Assembly (NCBI RefSeq): GCF_030864355.1
Contig: NC_083396.1
Span: forward strand, 1,364,001-1,428,000
Direction of reading: 5' to 3'
Source of the DNA: Cutaneotrichosporon cavernicola
Taxonomy: Eukaryota > Basidiomycota > Tremellomycetes > Trichosporonales > Trichosporonaceae
DNA length: 64,000 nt
Numbering within the stretch: position 1 is the first letter of the stretch; every line of letters begins with the position of its first letter. The notes beneath the pieces were generated by a model, which worked only from the letters and a program-made list of their open reading frames with translations, was not told where the DNA came from and did no database searches. Shown in pieces: positions 42,319 to 54,161 of this stretch. The position numbers and the translations under genes were made by a program.

Positions 42319-45035
42319 ATGCAGCCATACCGCCCTGCTTCCCCTCCGGGGTCGCCTACAGATGTGAAGAAAGAGTCCCACATCGGCTTCCAGCCCGCCT
42401 CTGCGCAGGCGCGTATCGCTGGTGATGCGGCTGTCCGTGACTACGAGGCCAAGCAGCAGAAGTGAGTCTCCCGTGCCTTGAGTTGAGAGTAGCTGACCAA
42501 CGCAGGCTTTCCGATGCCATCGACGCGACCAAGTACCTCGTCGCCGATATCAAGAACTTCAACCATGAGCAGTGGAAGATTCGTTATCCTCACTTTGCAC
42601 AAGTTCCAACAGTGCCGGGGAGGAAAGGTAAGCTCGTCATCGAGAGAGTGATTGACAGATCAGCTGCGCGCCCTGGTCTTGGGCGTAGAACGCTCACATT
42701 CGCAGACGAGCCAGCAAAGGAGACTGAGGTTGTTGTCACGTCACAGCAAGGGCCAAACCGCCATCAGTTGAAGCGCTCTGTGTCGTTCCTGCCGTCGCCG
42801 CGAGAGAGCCCAACATCGTCAGAGACCTCAACTCCCATGTCGGAGGAGCCGGAGTCGCTGTCTCCAGAGGCAACTCCTTCCAATGAGGAGTTTACGATTC
42901 TCAATCTCGACCTCAACCTTGGCGCGACTCGCCATGCGAAGGCTCTCATCTCTCAGCTTGAGCGGTCGTCAATCTCTGCTCTCCTTGACAACCGCCTCAT
43001 TGCCACCCTCACACACCTCGATCTGCTCCACGCCCGCATCCACGATGCACACTCTCGCGTGCTAATCACTGGCGATCTCAACGCAGGCAAGTCGACTTTG
43101 GTAAACGCACTTTTGCGTCGCTCTGAGGTTATGCCTACCGACCAGCAGCCTCTGACGACGCGCTTTGTCGAAGTTGTCAGTGCTCGGGAGAACGGTGACA
43201 AGGAGGAGATCCACATCCTCGACTCGCCCGCAAAATACAACCCCGAGGATGCCTCGACATACAAAGCCGTGCCGATCGAGCAGCTCGAGGAGCTGTCCAC
43301 AGACTATGACTGTGACTCGTCCGCTCCTCCTCTCCGTGTTTTCCTCCGCGAGAACACGGAGACCACCTCACCATCCATCCTTCACAACGGCGTTGTCGAC
43401 ATTTCGCTCATCGACGCACCGGGTCTCAACCGTGATTCGATCAAGACGACTGCCAACTTTGCGCGCCAGGAGGAGATTGACGTGGTTGTGTTTGTGGTGT
43501 CGGCTGCCAACCACTTTACGCTCTCGGCCAAGGAGTTTATCTGGCAGGCGAGCCACGAGAAAGCACACCTCTTCATCGTCGTCAACCGCTTCGACCAAAT
43601 CAAGGACAAGGAGCGCTGCCGCCGTGCCGTCATGGCGCAGATTAAACAGCTTAGCCCCGAGACGTACGCAGAGGCCAAGGACCTCGTCCATTTTGTCGAC
43701 TCGGCCAAGGTTGCCTTTGGCTTTGACCATGAGAACGACGACGGCGACGACATTGACGAGACCTTTGCCCACTTGGAGCAGTCGCTCCGTTCGTTCGTCC
43801 TAGTGAACCGCGCAAAGTCCAAACTCGGGCCGGCCCAGAATTACGTCACGCACTTGATGGCGGACGTTGAGCTGCTTGCAGCCGCGAACTCTCTGGTTGC
43901 GACAAAGGAGCGTGATGCCGCTCTTCAGGAGGTGGAGCGCGTTAAACCTGAGCTCGACCGCATGAAGCACAGCAAGGACCTGCTCGAAGAAGGTCTCGTC
44001 ACTGAGGAGGAATCAGCAACCGGAAAGGTTGTCGCCCAGAGCCAGCAGTCTCTCCGTCTCGCCCTTGACCGTGTTGGTCGTGGGGAGTTCGCACCGGACA
44101 TTGCAGCCCCAGTCTACCCTGGTCTTCTCGGGGCTTGGGACTACGCAGTCGAGGTCCGCAAGGCTCTGCTTGCCTCCCTCGATGTGGCAGTTCGCAACGT
44201 GGAGGACGACGCCCGCGTAGTCACTTCAGACACTGTCACACACATTACCGATATCGGAGACAAGCACCTGCCAGCCGACGTCGAGAAATGTAAGCGCGTG
44301 TTCAACCCGCAGGCAATGTTCTACAACAATGCGCGGAAGAACCGTCGGGTATCAGGCCTCCAGAATGTTGGCCTGGGACTGGTCGGCAACCCTGCGCTAT
44401 CGAATGTCGTCGTCTCCGACATCTTTGACTTGCAGCATTTCTTCTGCCTCACCGAGTCGGTCCCCTCGACCGTTAGCGACAAGGTCTCCCCTCTGCGCGA
44501 CCTGATCCCATTGAGCAAGGAAGTTTCCAGCATTGGCGTTGCGTCGCTCGCCGTCGGAGCTTTTTCCGTGGTCGGCGGCAAGGCGATGGCTCTGCGCACT
44601 CTTGTCGAGACTGCAATTCACTTGTCCGACCTCGCTGCCAACCCTGTGGTTCGCAAGTGGGCCGGTCCGGCCATCGGTGTCCTCGCGGCCGGCGCTGTCG
44701 CCTACGTCATCTACGAGCTGCCGCGGTCTATTCCACGCAACGTCGGACGAAACCTTCGCTCGCAGCTCCTCGTCACCTCAGGAGCGACTGAGGCGGACGA
44801 CGAATCCCCATTCTTCGAGGCGGAGGCTCAGCGCATCGGGCGGGAAGTACGCAAAGTCATGCGTCTTGCCGCTTGGGACTTGCGCGAGCGCTTCCGCATT
44901 GCCATGGAGGCGCGCAACGAGATTGTCCGTCAAAGCGAAGAGACGGCCAAGCAGGCTGCTCGTGCGCTTGAATGGTTTGCAGAAATCGAGGAGCGTGTCG
45001 ACACGATTCGCGACGAACTGGGCCTCAAGCTCTAA
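42319..45035 (+). CDS. FZO1: Mitofusin, mitochondrial outer-membrane fusion GTPase
   Basis: Dynamin-type GTPase driving outer mitochondrial membrane fusion, 890 residues. Two exons, 42319-42461 and 42506-45035, joined in phase across a 44-nt intron (QQKLSDAIDATKYLVADI). The GTPase domain has G1 in VLITGDLNAGKSTLVNALLR, G2 in TDQQPLTTRF, G3 in DISLIDAPGLNRDS and G4 in LFIVVNRFDQIKD. Heptad helices follow. Two hydrophobic segments near the C-terminus (SIGVASLAVGAFSVVGGKAM; AIGVLAAGAVAYVIYELPRS) form the outer-membrane hairpin, then HR2 (RNEIVRQSEETAKQAARALE). Length and layout match yeast Fzo1. Convergent with RBG1. Confidence 0.95.
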
Positions 45036-45203
45036 AGACGACCGTGTAGGGACAAGGCCAAGGCGGAACATGTTGACAAGTGTTGTGACTCGTTTTTGCA
45101 ATGTAATTTCCCATTCTGCTGTCGGCGCTGGCCTGGGCGTGGAAAACAAATTGGCATCTCACTATGTACAGCAACACTAGTTTATTCCGTCTGCGTAGCC
45201 GGC

Positions 45204-46870
45204 TTACTTTGTGAAGATGCTGACGACATCCTCGTTCATGACTTGGTGCGAGAGGCCGACCTTTTGCGGCTGCGGGTTAAACTTGCTCGACTTTCCCCAC
45301 ACGAGGGCGTATTTAAAGTGCGACGCGAGTCCGCGGTGAATGCCGTGACAAACAGTCTCGATCGTGGCGCCTGCGCGGAGGCAGATGGGGTCACCTAGGT
45401 CGGGTTGCTCCCCGCGCTTCTTGGTGTACACCCTAACGTCAGCAAGCTCAGCACAGAACGTACTTGACGAGACCAAGCTCCTTCCAGATTGCGTCCAAGA
45501 GCCAGTCGAGGCCGAGGTCGGCCTCACACGAGATCATGACGGTCTTGCCGTCGCCCTGGCGTGCCATGTGGTCGAGCGTCTCCATTGAAATGGCGTCAAT
45601 CTTGTTGTTGACAGTCAGCGCCGGGATGTACTTGCGCGTGCCAAGGAGAACGTCGATGAACTCGTCGATGGTGATCTGGCGTCAGCGCGTGGAGATTATG
45701 TTTCTCACATCCTCGCGGATCATCACGTCGCAGTTGTGAACTTGTGTCAGCTCTGGATCGAATGAGACGAAGCAGACGCACTCCTATACGACTGGAGGAT
45801 GGAGCGGATCATGCGCTCATCTGTCTTTGTGAGCTTGACCGTGCACGTGATCTACTATCAGCTCAAGACACTCGTCGCCAGAGATGGACTGAACTCACAG
45901 TGATCCCGCCGGCGGTCTTCTGCTTGAACACGACATCTGGTGACTTGGTGTTAAGACGGATGCCGACTTCCTCCAACTCGGCGACAAGCATCGCACGCTG
46001 TTCGTCCGACTTTGTAGCGTCGACAGCCTGTCAGCCTGCTTCTGGGCTGAAACGCACTCATGATCAAGATGAGGTCCGCTGTCCGGGCAACCGCGACGAC
46101 CTGCTTGCCTCGTCCACGGCCTCAAGTCAGTTAAAGCCGCCGCCAGGGCTCACCCTTAGCCGCATCCTGTACGATTCCCGGGAGATCCAAAAGCTGGATC
46201 CGCGCACCCTCGTACTCGAGTACTCCTGGGATTGCCTAAAGTTGGCAGTGCCGCACGTCGACTCACTGTCAATGTCGTGAACTCGTACGCGCCCACGGCC
46301 GACTCGGTCTTGGTCGTCTTGGACAACAGTGTCGACTTGCCAACTGACGGAAAGCCGATCAAGCAGACGCGCGCGTCTGATGTGAGCTCTGCCAAGCGGA
46401 GCACGCACCTCCACTCTTCAACACGTCGAAGCCTTCGCCCTTGGCAGACTTCTTTTCTGGTTCGAGCAGCTGCGCACGGTACTTGGCAACTGCTGTTAAA
46501 GAAAGCCAACTTGAATACGCACGTTTGGCCTGTACGTAGAAAGGGGTGATCAGCATCACGTCTCCAGCTCGTCGGCCGACTTGCGTACTTTGAGAAGACC
46601 CAGATGATACTCAGTCGCTTCTGTCAGTTGTGTCCGCAGCGGATCTTCACCCTTGCTGGAAGATTAAACGGGGTCGTGTCAGCATAATGTCCCCCTGCGA
46701 GCTTGCTCAAGCCAACTTTTTCTGAGCTACACGGCGTCAGTCTTCGCCCAGCGGGGGCGCGTCACGCACTCCGAGACATCTCCTCTGCGGCTGTCAGCAC
46801 GGGTATCCGAGAAATTTCAGGCACTGCAATACGTACTCTCGATGTCCTCGATCTTCTGTAGGACGCCCAT
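45204..46870 (-). CDS. RBG1: DRG-family GTPase Rbg1/DRG1
   Basis: Cytosolic OBG/DRG GTPase that associates with translating ribosomes, normally with the Tma46/DFRP1 partner. The start [11 protein letters not shown] is at 46870. Short exons splice to [40 protein letters not shown] (G1), GAYEFTTLT (G2 region), IQLLDLPGI (G3), [29 protein letters not shown] (G4) and a C-terminal TGS domain ([32 protein letters not shown], [14 protein letters not shown]). The KAKL bridge depends on a 7-nt exon at 46523-46529 between two AG/GT introns. The C-terminus SIFTK is complete. Convergent with FZO1, 168 bp. Confidence 0.93.
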
Positions 46871-47075
46871 TTTGATTAATTTGCTCGGCGGGCTGCTGGC
46901 TGTCTTTCAAAGTAGTATGGACTGTTCCCAATTGAGAAGCGGACAGCTGGAGGTGCACCAACCTGGACTTGGGCTCGGATCAATATGGCCTGGTGATAAC
47001 CGAAATCTGCCTCCACGTAATTTCCACCAACATGGCCGCCGCGATTCCGCTTCCATCGAGTACATCAATGCGCTA

Positions 47076-49907
47076 CTAGCTAGCTCTCTCAACTACGTCC
47101 TCGAGAGATGTCGCACGGAATGCTCCACCCTCGACTTGTGAGAATACAGCATCGTCGCCAAAGTACACCACTACCCCGCCCCTGCCGTCCACCGTCTTGC
47201 CAATACGGAAGAGCGGTTTGCCCGTGATCGCGTGCGACTTGCCGAGGGGACGCATAAGAAGGTCGTTCTCGGCGATGACCTCTTCGGCGATGGAACGGAA
47301 TGTGATATCCTCGGGAGCAGGCATGCGCTGGATGACAGGCTTGGCCGCTGGCGGTGAAGGCTCCAACTTGAACCCAGAGCGAATGGGACTGTATTTGGGC
47401 TTCTGTAGCTTGGTATGAGCCGCTGGCCCCAGCTCGACGGCGTCACGCATAAGCCTAAGCCCAGTATTGAACCCGTGACTCATCCCTTGGTGCTGCACGA
47501 TGTCGAGTGGGAAGACTCCCTTCCACATCTCGAACCACTGTGCGACCTCGTCCGCATTGTAAGCGGGGTGCGTGAGCCACATGTACAGCACTTCGAGCCA
47601 CTTCGGGAAGAACTCGAGCTCAAAGAGGCGGACAAAGTTGGATTTGCGGATGAGAGTGTGCCAGGGCAGGATGACGTCTCTGAGCGGTTTCATGTCCTGG
47701 CTGCGAGGATTGACGATGAAGCCGTCGCGAAGAACATTGCCTAGCTTGCCGAGTACATGGTCACCCATGAGCTTGTCCCACTCGTGCGTCGAGAAGATGT
47801 CGTCACGCCAGCGCTGCAGCTCGGAAAGAACACCGTCCTTGGGCTGCCATTTCCGGATCACGGTACGAACACGGCGTTTGCCGCTCTCAAGCAGCTCCCC
47901 TACGCGCTCGCCCATGAGGGGAAGCCAAGGGAAGATGATGGAGGCCAGTGACACATTGCGACCATTGGCGGGCGTCCATTCCTCGACCGCGAAAGTCACC
48001 TTTGGCAGGACGAGCTGGTCTAGGATGTTGTCGTGAATGAAGGATGGGAGGATGGGGTCCCACGACTCGATGAGATGAACTGCCGGATGAGGATCCATGG
48101 CATCCCACTCGTTGTTGATCGCTGACCGAACCTTGGGCAGCCAACGGTGCCATAACAGGCTCTCCCAAGCTGTCATCGATCGGTTGCTCGTCCCGTCCGG
48201 AGCGTCCGGAGGTGTCGTTCCCTCGAGGTTGAATGCCTTCTTCCACGGCTTGAGCGTCGAAAGGAGTGCGTCAGCCGAAACGTCGAACGGCTGCCATTGA
48301 GCAAAAGGCTTGCGTAACACCACGTCGATTGCGCCGACAACGACGTCGTCCAGGCCGAGTAACCGGTATTCCTTATCGTGATCAATGAGGAGGCGGTTGA
48401 AGGCGTCTTCGAGAGGTCGTAGTGAGAACGACTCCTCGCTCACTTCGCGCTGACTGATAGTCGAAATTGTCTTCAATGACGACTGGACGACCTCGAGAGA
48501 CTTGAGTTCTGTCGCTGTTAGCGTCTCCTGCACAGGGTGCTTACCATTGGCAGACTCGTCCACCATCTGCCGTGACCGCTCCTCATCCCGCAAAGTCCAT
48601 CGCCTGCGTTCGTTAACGGCCTTGCCCTCTTTGACGAGACTGTTGACCTCGCCACGAGTGACGTCCACAACCAAGCGCAGATTGTGTCGCAGCTCTGGTA
48701 GCTGTGTTACGTCTGTTGACGGTGTCCAGCTGGACAGAGAAAGCTCGGATATGGATTCCACCGTCTTGAGGTCGCCTCCTCGAGCGTCGATGACGAGACC
48801 AACACCCGGCCGCGTCGGGTCCGTGCTTTGATCTGCGAGCAGTTGCTCGTACGTCTTGTGTTCGACCTTGACCTTGACCTTCTTGTGCTTTGTCCAACCC
48901 TCCCGACTGGGACCTGCACGTTGGCCACCTTTGCGCTGAGCCTTGTTCGACTTTGGCTCCTCTTCTACCAGCTCGCCCTTCCTCCGGGCTTCTCGCTTGC
49001 TATCCTCTGTTCGAATGCCCGACCGAATACCTTCTCCACGCATCACGGCACCCGCGGCGACGGGAACAGCGCGACCGTCCTCGTTCAGGCCAAGACCCTT
49101 ACCTGGCTCCCATCCCTGCTTGGCGAGAAACTGGGCACCAAAGCCGCCAGCGATCGAAGAGAAATGGGCCTTTTCAGCGCGCGTGAGCTCTACTTGTTGA
49201 ACAGGGGTTGACGATCGGCTTTGTTGAAAGTTGGACCTCGTAGCCGATGATCCAGCCTGCATTTGCTGGAAAGCAGACGCCGCGCGTCCAAAGGCTGACT
49301 TGGGTGTGTCCTCCGGTTTGGGCGCCTCTGCCGGTTTGGGAGAGCTCGTTGACGCGGTAGCTACGCGGAACCCCAGGCCAGATTGCCCACGGCCTGAGCG
49401 TACCCCCATGCCTCCGCCGCCGAGGCCAGTACGAGGTACATCTTCCTCCTCTTCAGCAATGCGGGGGGTTGGGTCGCGTGAGTCCGTCTCGTGGCTTGAG
49501 CTCGACTCGCCAGAATCGTCGTAGGTCTCGGCCGGGGTCCCGTTGGACTCTGTATCGCTTTTAGCGACATCTATCTTCGAAACGAAGGCAGGGGCTCTTT
49601 TGATGTCAGCGCACGCCATCCTCGGCACATACTTGGTCCAGTCAGTCCTTGCACTGCCCCCTCGTGCACGGTGGTCTCCAGGACGCCGAGCGCTGCTGCT
49701 CTCGTCGCGATCTCCGAAGACGCCCTCCCATGCGGCGGCCTTGCCGTTACCCATCGTCCTAGGCCGCTTGCGGCGGTGCTCGAAGAGACGCCTCTCGGCG
49801 CGGGAATCTTGGTCTTCCTGCGAGTCGAAGCCGTCCTCGCTGCCGGACTGGTTGGACGCGTCCGAGTCGGATCCGTCATCCAGGAAGTCCTTCTTCCGCC
49901 TTGCCAT
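47076..49907 (-). CDS. TFIP11/Ntr1-like G-patch splicing protein
   Basis: Spliceosome disassembly factor that activates the helicase Prp43/DHX15. One uninterrupted frame of 943 residues, unusual among intron-rich neighbours. The N-terminus MARRKKDFLDDGSDSDASNQ is acidic. The G-patch runs IAGGFGAQFLAKQGWEPGKG, LGLNEDGRAVPVAAGAVMRG. A long GCFC-type domain with the WLPKVRSAINNEWDAMDPHP block and LIESWDPILPSFIHDNILDQ follows. The C-terminus has VEEWTPANGR-like repeats and FRIGKTVDGRGGVVVYFGDD. The G-patch followed by GCFC is the TFIP11/Spp382 architecture. It is transcribed away from the SAP-TKL kinase gene. Confidence 0.93.
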   Translation of the reverse strand: MARRKKDFLDDGSDSDASNQSGSEDGFDSQEDQDSRAERRLFEHRRKRPRTMGNGKAAAWEGVFGDRDESSSARRPGDHRARGGSARTDWTKYVPRMACADIKRAPAFVSKIDVAKSDTESNGTPAETYDDSGESSSSHETDSRDPTPRIAEEEEDVPRTGLGGGGMGVRSGRGQSGLGFRVATASTSSPKPAEAPKPEDTPKSAFGRAASAFQQMQAGSSATRSNFQQSRSSTPVQQVELTRAEKAHFSSIAGGFGAQFLAKQGWEPGKGLGLNEDGRAVPVAAGAVMRGEGIRSGIRTEDSKREARRKGELVEEEPKSNKAQRKGGQRAGPSREGWTKHKKVKVKVEHKTYEQLLADQSTDPTRPGVGLVIDARGGDLKTVESISELSLSSWTPSTDVTQLPELRHNLRLVVDVTRGEVNSLVKEGKAVNERRRWTLRDEERSRQMVDESANGKHPVQETLTATELKSLEVVQSSLKTISTISQREVSEESFSLRPLEDAFNRLLIDHDKEYRLLGLDDVVVGAIDVVLRKPFAQWQPFDVSADALLSTLKPWKKAFNLEGTTPPDAPDGTSNRSMTAWESLLWHRWLPKVRSAINNEWDAMDPHPAVHLIESWDPILPSFIHDNILDQLVLPKVTFAVEEWTPANGRNVSLASIIFPWLPLMGERVGELLESGKRRVRTVIRKWQPKDGVLSELQRWRDDIFSTHEWDKLMGDHVLGKLGNVLRDGFIVNPRSQDMKPLRDVILPWHTLIRKSNFVRLFELEFFPKWLEVLYMWLTHPAYNADEVAQWFEMWKGVFPLDIVQHQGMSHGFNTGLRLMRDAVELGPAAHTKLQKPKYSPIRSGFKLEPSPPAAKPVIQRMPAPEDITFRSIAEEVIAENDLLMRPLGKSHAITGKPLFRIGKTVDGRGGVVVYFGDDAVFSQVEGGAFRATSLEDVVERAS

Positions 49908-50692
49908 GGTGAGTGTGATCGAGAAACGCCGTCCGGCGATTCAAAGATGTTGACGAGTCGATGGAATATGGAGCTGAAGTTGGTCGTAGGGAGTTGCGAT
50001 GTTGTAGTTGGGTACCGTTGGGTGGCAAATGGGCTTTACCGCGCCTAACCCAAGTTTCTAAATTACCGGATTAGCGGGGTTAGGCGTGGGAATTGTAATG
50101 AACAAACACTGAAATACAAAGGCACGAGATGAACGCGCCCACGTGAACATGATGCAAGTTGGAGGGTTGGAACATCCGATCCTAAACCCTGCATTATCCC
50201 TGAAATGGCTCGCGTCGCTCATGTCCTGCATGTCACTCATGTCGTGCATGTCCTGTGATCCTGTATGCAGCCAACCTGGCTCAACCTAAGCCTGGTACAA
50301 AGAAGTAGGGTGGGGGAGGGACCTGTTTGCGTGGGCGGATACAAACCAGTTACAGTTCATCAACTGGACTCTACTATATTGTATCGTTCATCCTAGTCCC
50401 CGGTTGGTCTGTCTGCAACACTCTCCCTATCCTCATCCTCTCTCTACTCATTACTCAATCACCTTCCCCTCCTACCTTCCTCCCTATCATCCCTTATCCT
50501 CTCTCCATCTTCCACAACCAGTTGTAAACATCCTTACCACGTTGCGGCATGCAGTAGCAGCGCACAGCAAGCAACTCACAACCCACCTGTCACTTGCAAT
50601 GTTCATTCGGTCCACCGTCCCCACCCGGCTGTGACAATCTCGGTCATCTCGTCCAAACGCGGTTCATACCCCTGTCATCCACAGTATCGCCC
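49908..50692. promoter_or_regulatory. Divergent promoter region, TFIP11-like gene / SAP-TKL kinase
   Basis: 785 bp between start codons. It has CATGTCCTGCATGTCACTCA-type repeats of CATGTC near 50219-50255 and a long pyrimidine-rich leader at 50420-50520. No gene is seen. Confidence 0.5.
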
Positions 50693-53600
50693 ATGGCTAC
50701 TCCTTCTATGATCAATCCCCGCACTCGGTCGCGCTGGTACATGGAGTCTCCCATTCGCCGAGCGGCATCTCCTTTCAAACCCAAGGGCGGTATACACCAC
50801 GCGCCTAAGCGACGGCGCATCGGTATGTCGTCCCTCAACGTCAACCGATTGCTGCCATCTTCAGACACGGACTCGAATCGCGACCTGTACCCTCTTCGCA
50901 ATCGATTATTCCTCCCAAGTCCGCGCGCAACACCTCGAGTGAACAAGCGCTCCGGTGCCCCACGTCGGCCCAGACCTCCTCCACTTTTCGAGGGCGAGGA
51001 TACAATGAGCCCTCGCAAGCGCAAACGTTCCGACGCCGAGTCCATGTCTGACAAAAGTTGGATTGAGACTGAGGACGAGATGCCCGAGTTCATAGCACAA
51101 GGTAAACTGCCCTCGCCGTTCCGCTCTGACTTTTTTTCCAGATGACCAGCACCTCCTACAATTGGCGCCTGCCTCCGCCCTCCACCGGCTACGCAAGAAC
51201 GAGTTGATTCGGCTCTGGAAAGTCTGTGGCATGTGGCCTTCCGACGACGAGGACGAGGACATTGGGGAACAACAAACGAAGGTCGACCTGGTCAACGGCC
51301 TGATCAAAGCCGTGTGTGCTCAGCAACGGAGGTCACTGACAACCAGCGCAAGAAGGTCGGGGCTCCCGAATCGCCTTCACTTGGACACTCACCCAGCGAC
51401 GTTCCTCGAACCCCTAGAGATTCAGGCAGCTCGTCATTAACCTCTCCCCCGTCATCATCTGGTGACAGCCAGTTAATCAAATACATCAAGATGGAGGCGA
51501 CTCCCAAGGCGCCAGCCAGAGGAAATAATCGACACCTACAACAACTGAGCACTGCGAACCGAGAGCAGCGTAAACCCAAGGCCACCATTCGACCTAAAGG
51601 CCCAAAGCGCCGCGAGGTACAAAAGACCAGATTCGACAAAGCAGTCAAAAGTCCGGAGCAAAAGTTGGCGCGGGTGAGACGTACTCGCTCGTCGACAGTC
51701 TCGTCCCAGTATGCAACCACAAGCGACGGCTCGAACAATCCCTCCCACGAGACAGACCTGAGGCAGCCTCGTCATCCACCACGTCGACCAACTACTGCAG
51801 AGGGCACTCCCACCATTCGGCGGCTTCGGCCCCGCACCCGTCGCAACGCGGGTTCTGGTGGGTCCATAGAGCTTGACGCAGACCAAGAGGATAACGCAGA
51901 CGACGAATCTGTGCCGGCTGGTAGCTCCCGGCAACTGTGTCAGTCCGACTTGACGGTGACGCGCGAGACGCGTGATCGCCGAGCGAAGCGGGAAGCAATG
52001 CGCGTCATGCAGGCAGAGGACACGAACAGCAGCGACGAGAATGCTTCCGACACTGGTGAGTAGACGCCGCAACCCTATGTTGACATTGCAAGCTTCCAAT
52101 ATGCCGCCTTCTCAACAGCGCAGAGGTTCTATTCGATCTCACAGTGGCTCTCGTACTGGGCCTATGACACGCTCTCGTCAAAACTCTGCAAACGCCAACA
52201 TGTTGTTGGGCGTCGCAATCGAGATCGACTCTTCGCCGCCTGATGCAGCCGACGTCTGCACCAGATCGCGTACTACCCGGTCAGGCAGGGCGTTCGGGGA
52301 CATCCAAGACAGATCCGAATCCAGTAATGATGTGGATGACGACTCCATGGACGACGACGGTAGCGACGAGCCTGAAGGATGGGGAGCCGGTGAGCTTGGA
52401 ATGACACAACCTCACTGACGACAGATGCCAGTCTTGAGGGTGTTACACACGCCAGCCTGATGCGTCTCCGCCGCGACCAGCTCGTGCAGCTGTGTGAGCA
52501 ACGCAATCTCGAGGTGGGAGGCACAAAGCCTCAGCTCGCGACGGCCCTTATCACCTGGGTGAGTAAGCGGTTTTCCCTGATGTCTAACAGGTGCAGCAGG
52601 ATGAACGTTTGGACAATCTGGAGTCTGTCTCGACGACCAGCTCGCAGGACACAGCTCGCCCTTCCTCCCCCACGATCATGCCCGCCGTCCTGACTCACTG
52701 CCATCGCGGGGTTGAAGACACACCTCTGCTCCAACGCAACCGCATCCACGCCGAAAATCCAGCCACACCGCACCCGTCCGACAGAGATAAGCCTCGCACA
52801 CCCGACAATGATCTCAACCTCGACTTGCAGGAGCTCGGTCTCGAAGACTTTACCATCAAACCCGAGTTCCTTCAAAAGATGGAAAAAATCGGAAGCGGTG
52901 GTTTCAAGGAGTAGGTTTGCGTTCATGTTTACAGCTCAAGGCCAGCGTGTATGTCGGCAAGCTGCGCGGGCGCAGGGTCGCGATTTCGGAGTTCCGCGAG
53001 CATCTAAGTGACAGTACGTTTTTCGGCCCTTCGTCAAGCACCTGAAGCTGAACCATGCAGTGGACATTCGAGAGCTCAAGCTCTTGGCAGAGTTCCGCCA
53101 TCCCAACATTGTCCGATTCGTGGGTACTTGCATTGAGGCTTGGCTGACAGCGCAGCGCGGCATTTGCATTCCCGAGGACACGTCTCAAGTCCCGTGCATG
53201 CTGATCAGCGAGCTGTGCGAGAACGGAGACTTGTTTGATTATATTGTATGCGCCGTCCGGTCTCGCTGACATGGAAGCGCAACGTCTCCAACCCCTCGCT
53301 GAAGCGCGTCTTACGCCTCATGCTGGACATTGCTCGTGGGCTCGAGTATCTGCATCTGCGAAACCCTGCAGTTATACATCGTGACGTAGGTCTGCTCCCA
53401 GGGCGAGAGCTGACCACACAAGTGCAAATCCACTAACATTCTCATCAACAAGCAAGGAGTCGCAAAAGTTGGAGACTTTGGACTCGCTCGTGTCAAACAG
53501 AGCACCCGGTCGATGATTCGCAGTCTGGTGGGCACGGTCAACTGGCAAGCCCCAGAATTGTGGCATCCGCATCCAAAGTACGACTACAAGGTGGATGTCT

Positions 53601-53901
53601 TCTCATTGGCATTGGTGTACTGGGAAATGCTGTCGGGGTGGACTGGCGAACCAGTGAGTGCCATGATGTAGGCCAAAGCTGACCGTTCCAGAAGTACCCG
53701 TGGGAGGGTTACAACGAGCACTACATCTACGACGCTGTCGGGCAAAAGCACAGACGTCTCCCTCTGACTGGTCTACGGAAGCACTGGGGTGTCGAGCCCG
53801 TGAACTTGATTGAGCGCATGTGGCATCAAGATCCCGCTGAGCGGCCTACCATGTCGGACGTGGTTGCCGACGTCGAGGCGCTGCTTGCCGACTGCCAGTG
53901 A
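50693..53901 (+). CDS. SAP-domain TKL-type protein kinase with altered VAIK lysine
   Basis: Predicted nuclear kinase not matched to a named family. The start ATG at 50693 (MATPSMINPRTRSRWYMESP) begins a basic, low-complexity N-terminus. Two SAP-like helices follow: LHRLRKNELIRLWKVCGMW and LMRLRRDQLVQLCEQRNLEV. The C-terminal kinase domain has the glycine loop IGSGGFKDVYVGKLRG, VAISEF where VAIK is usual (Ser codon 52986-52988), FRHPNIVRFVGTCIEAW, HRDCKSTNIL (across a 37-nt intron), GDFGLARV, GTVNWQAPELW and DVFSLALVYWEMLSG. TKL-like kinases are expanded in basidiomycetes, and the C-lobe is typical of them. HRD and DFG are intact, so catalysis by another lysine is possible but unproven. The SAP repeats suggest chromatin or DNA binding. 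Confidence 0.85.
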
Positions 53902-54161
53902 ACAACAAACGAGTGCATGGATATCAGAAGTATATCAGAAACATACAAGTCATGTTGGCATTGCATAAACGTCTGTACAGTTCATGTAAGCATTTCATTG
54001 GTGAACTATAGTCGCAATCGCCTCCAGGTGTTCGCGACTCGGGACTCAGTAGCGGAACCATTTTGCCGTAATCCGTGACGCGCTTCCACACGCATAAGAC
54101 GATCAATGTTAAATGTCAAAGGCCATCAGTCCTCTTCCAACTTGTCAACTATCAACTCAAG

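Noticed and set aside
45740..45790. GATCGAATG-type words resembling a tRNA B box
   Set aside because: They lie in coding or intronic sequence without an A box or cloverleaf; no tRNA gene is supported.
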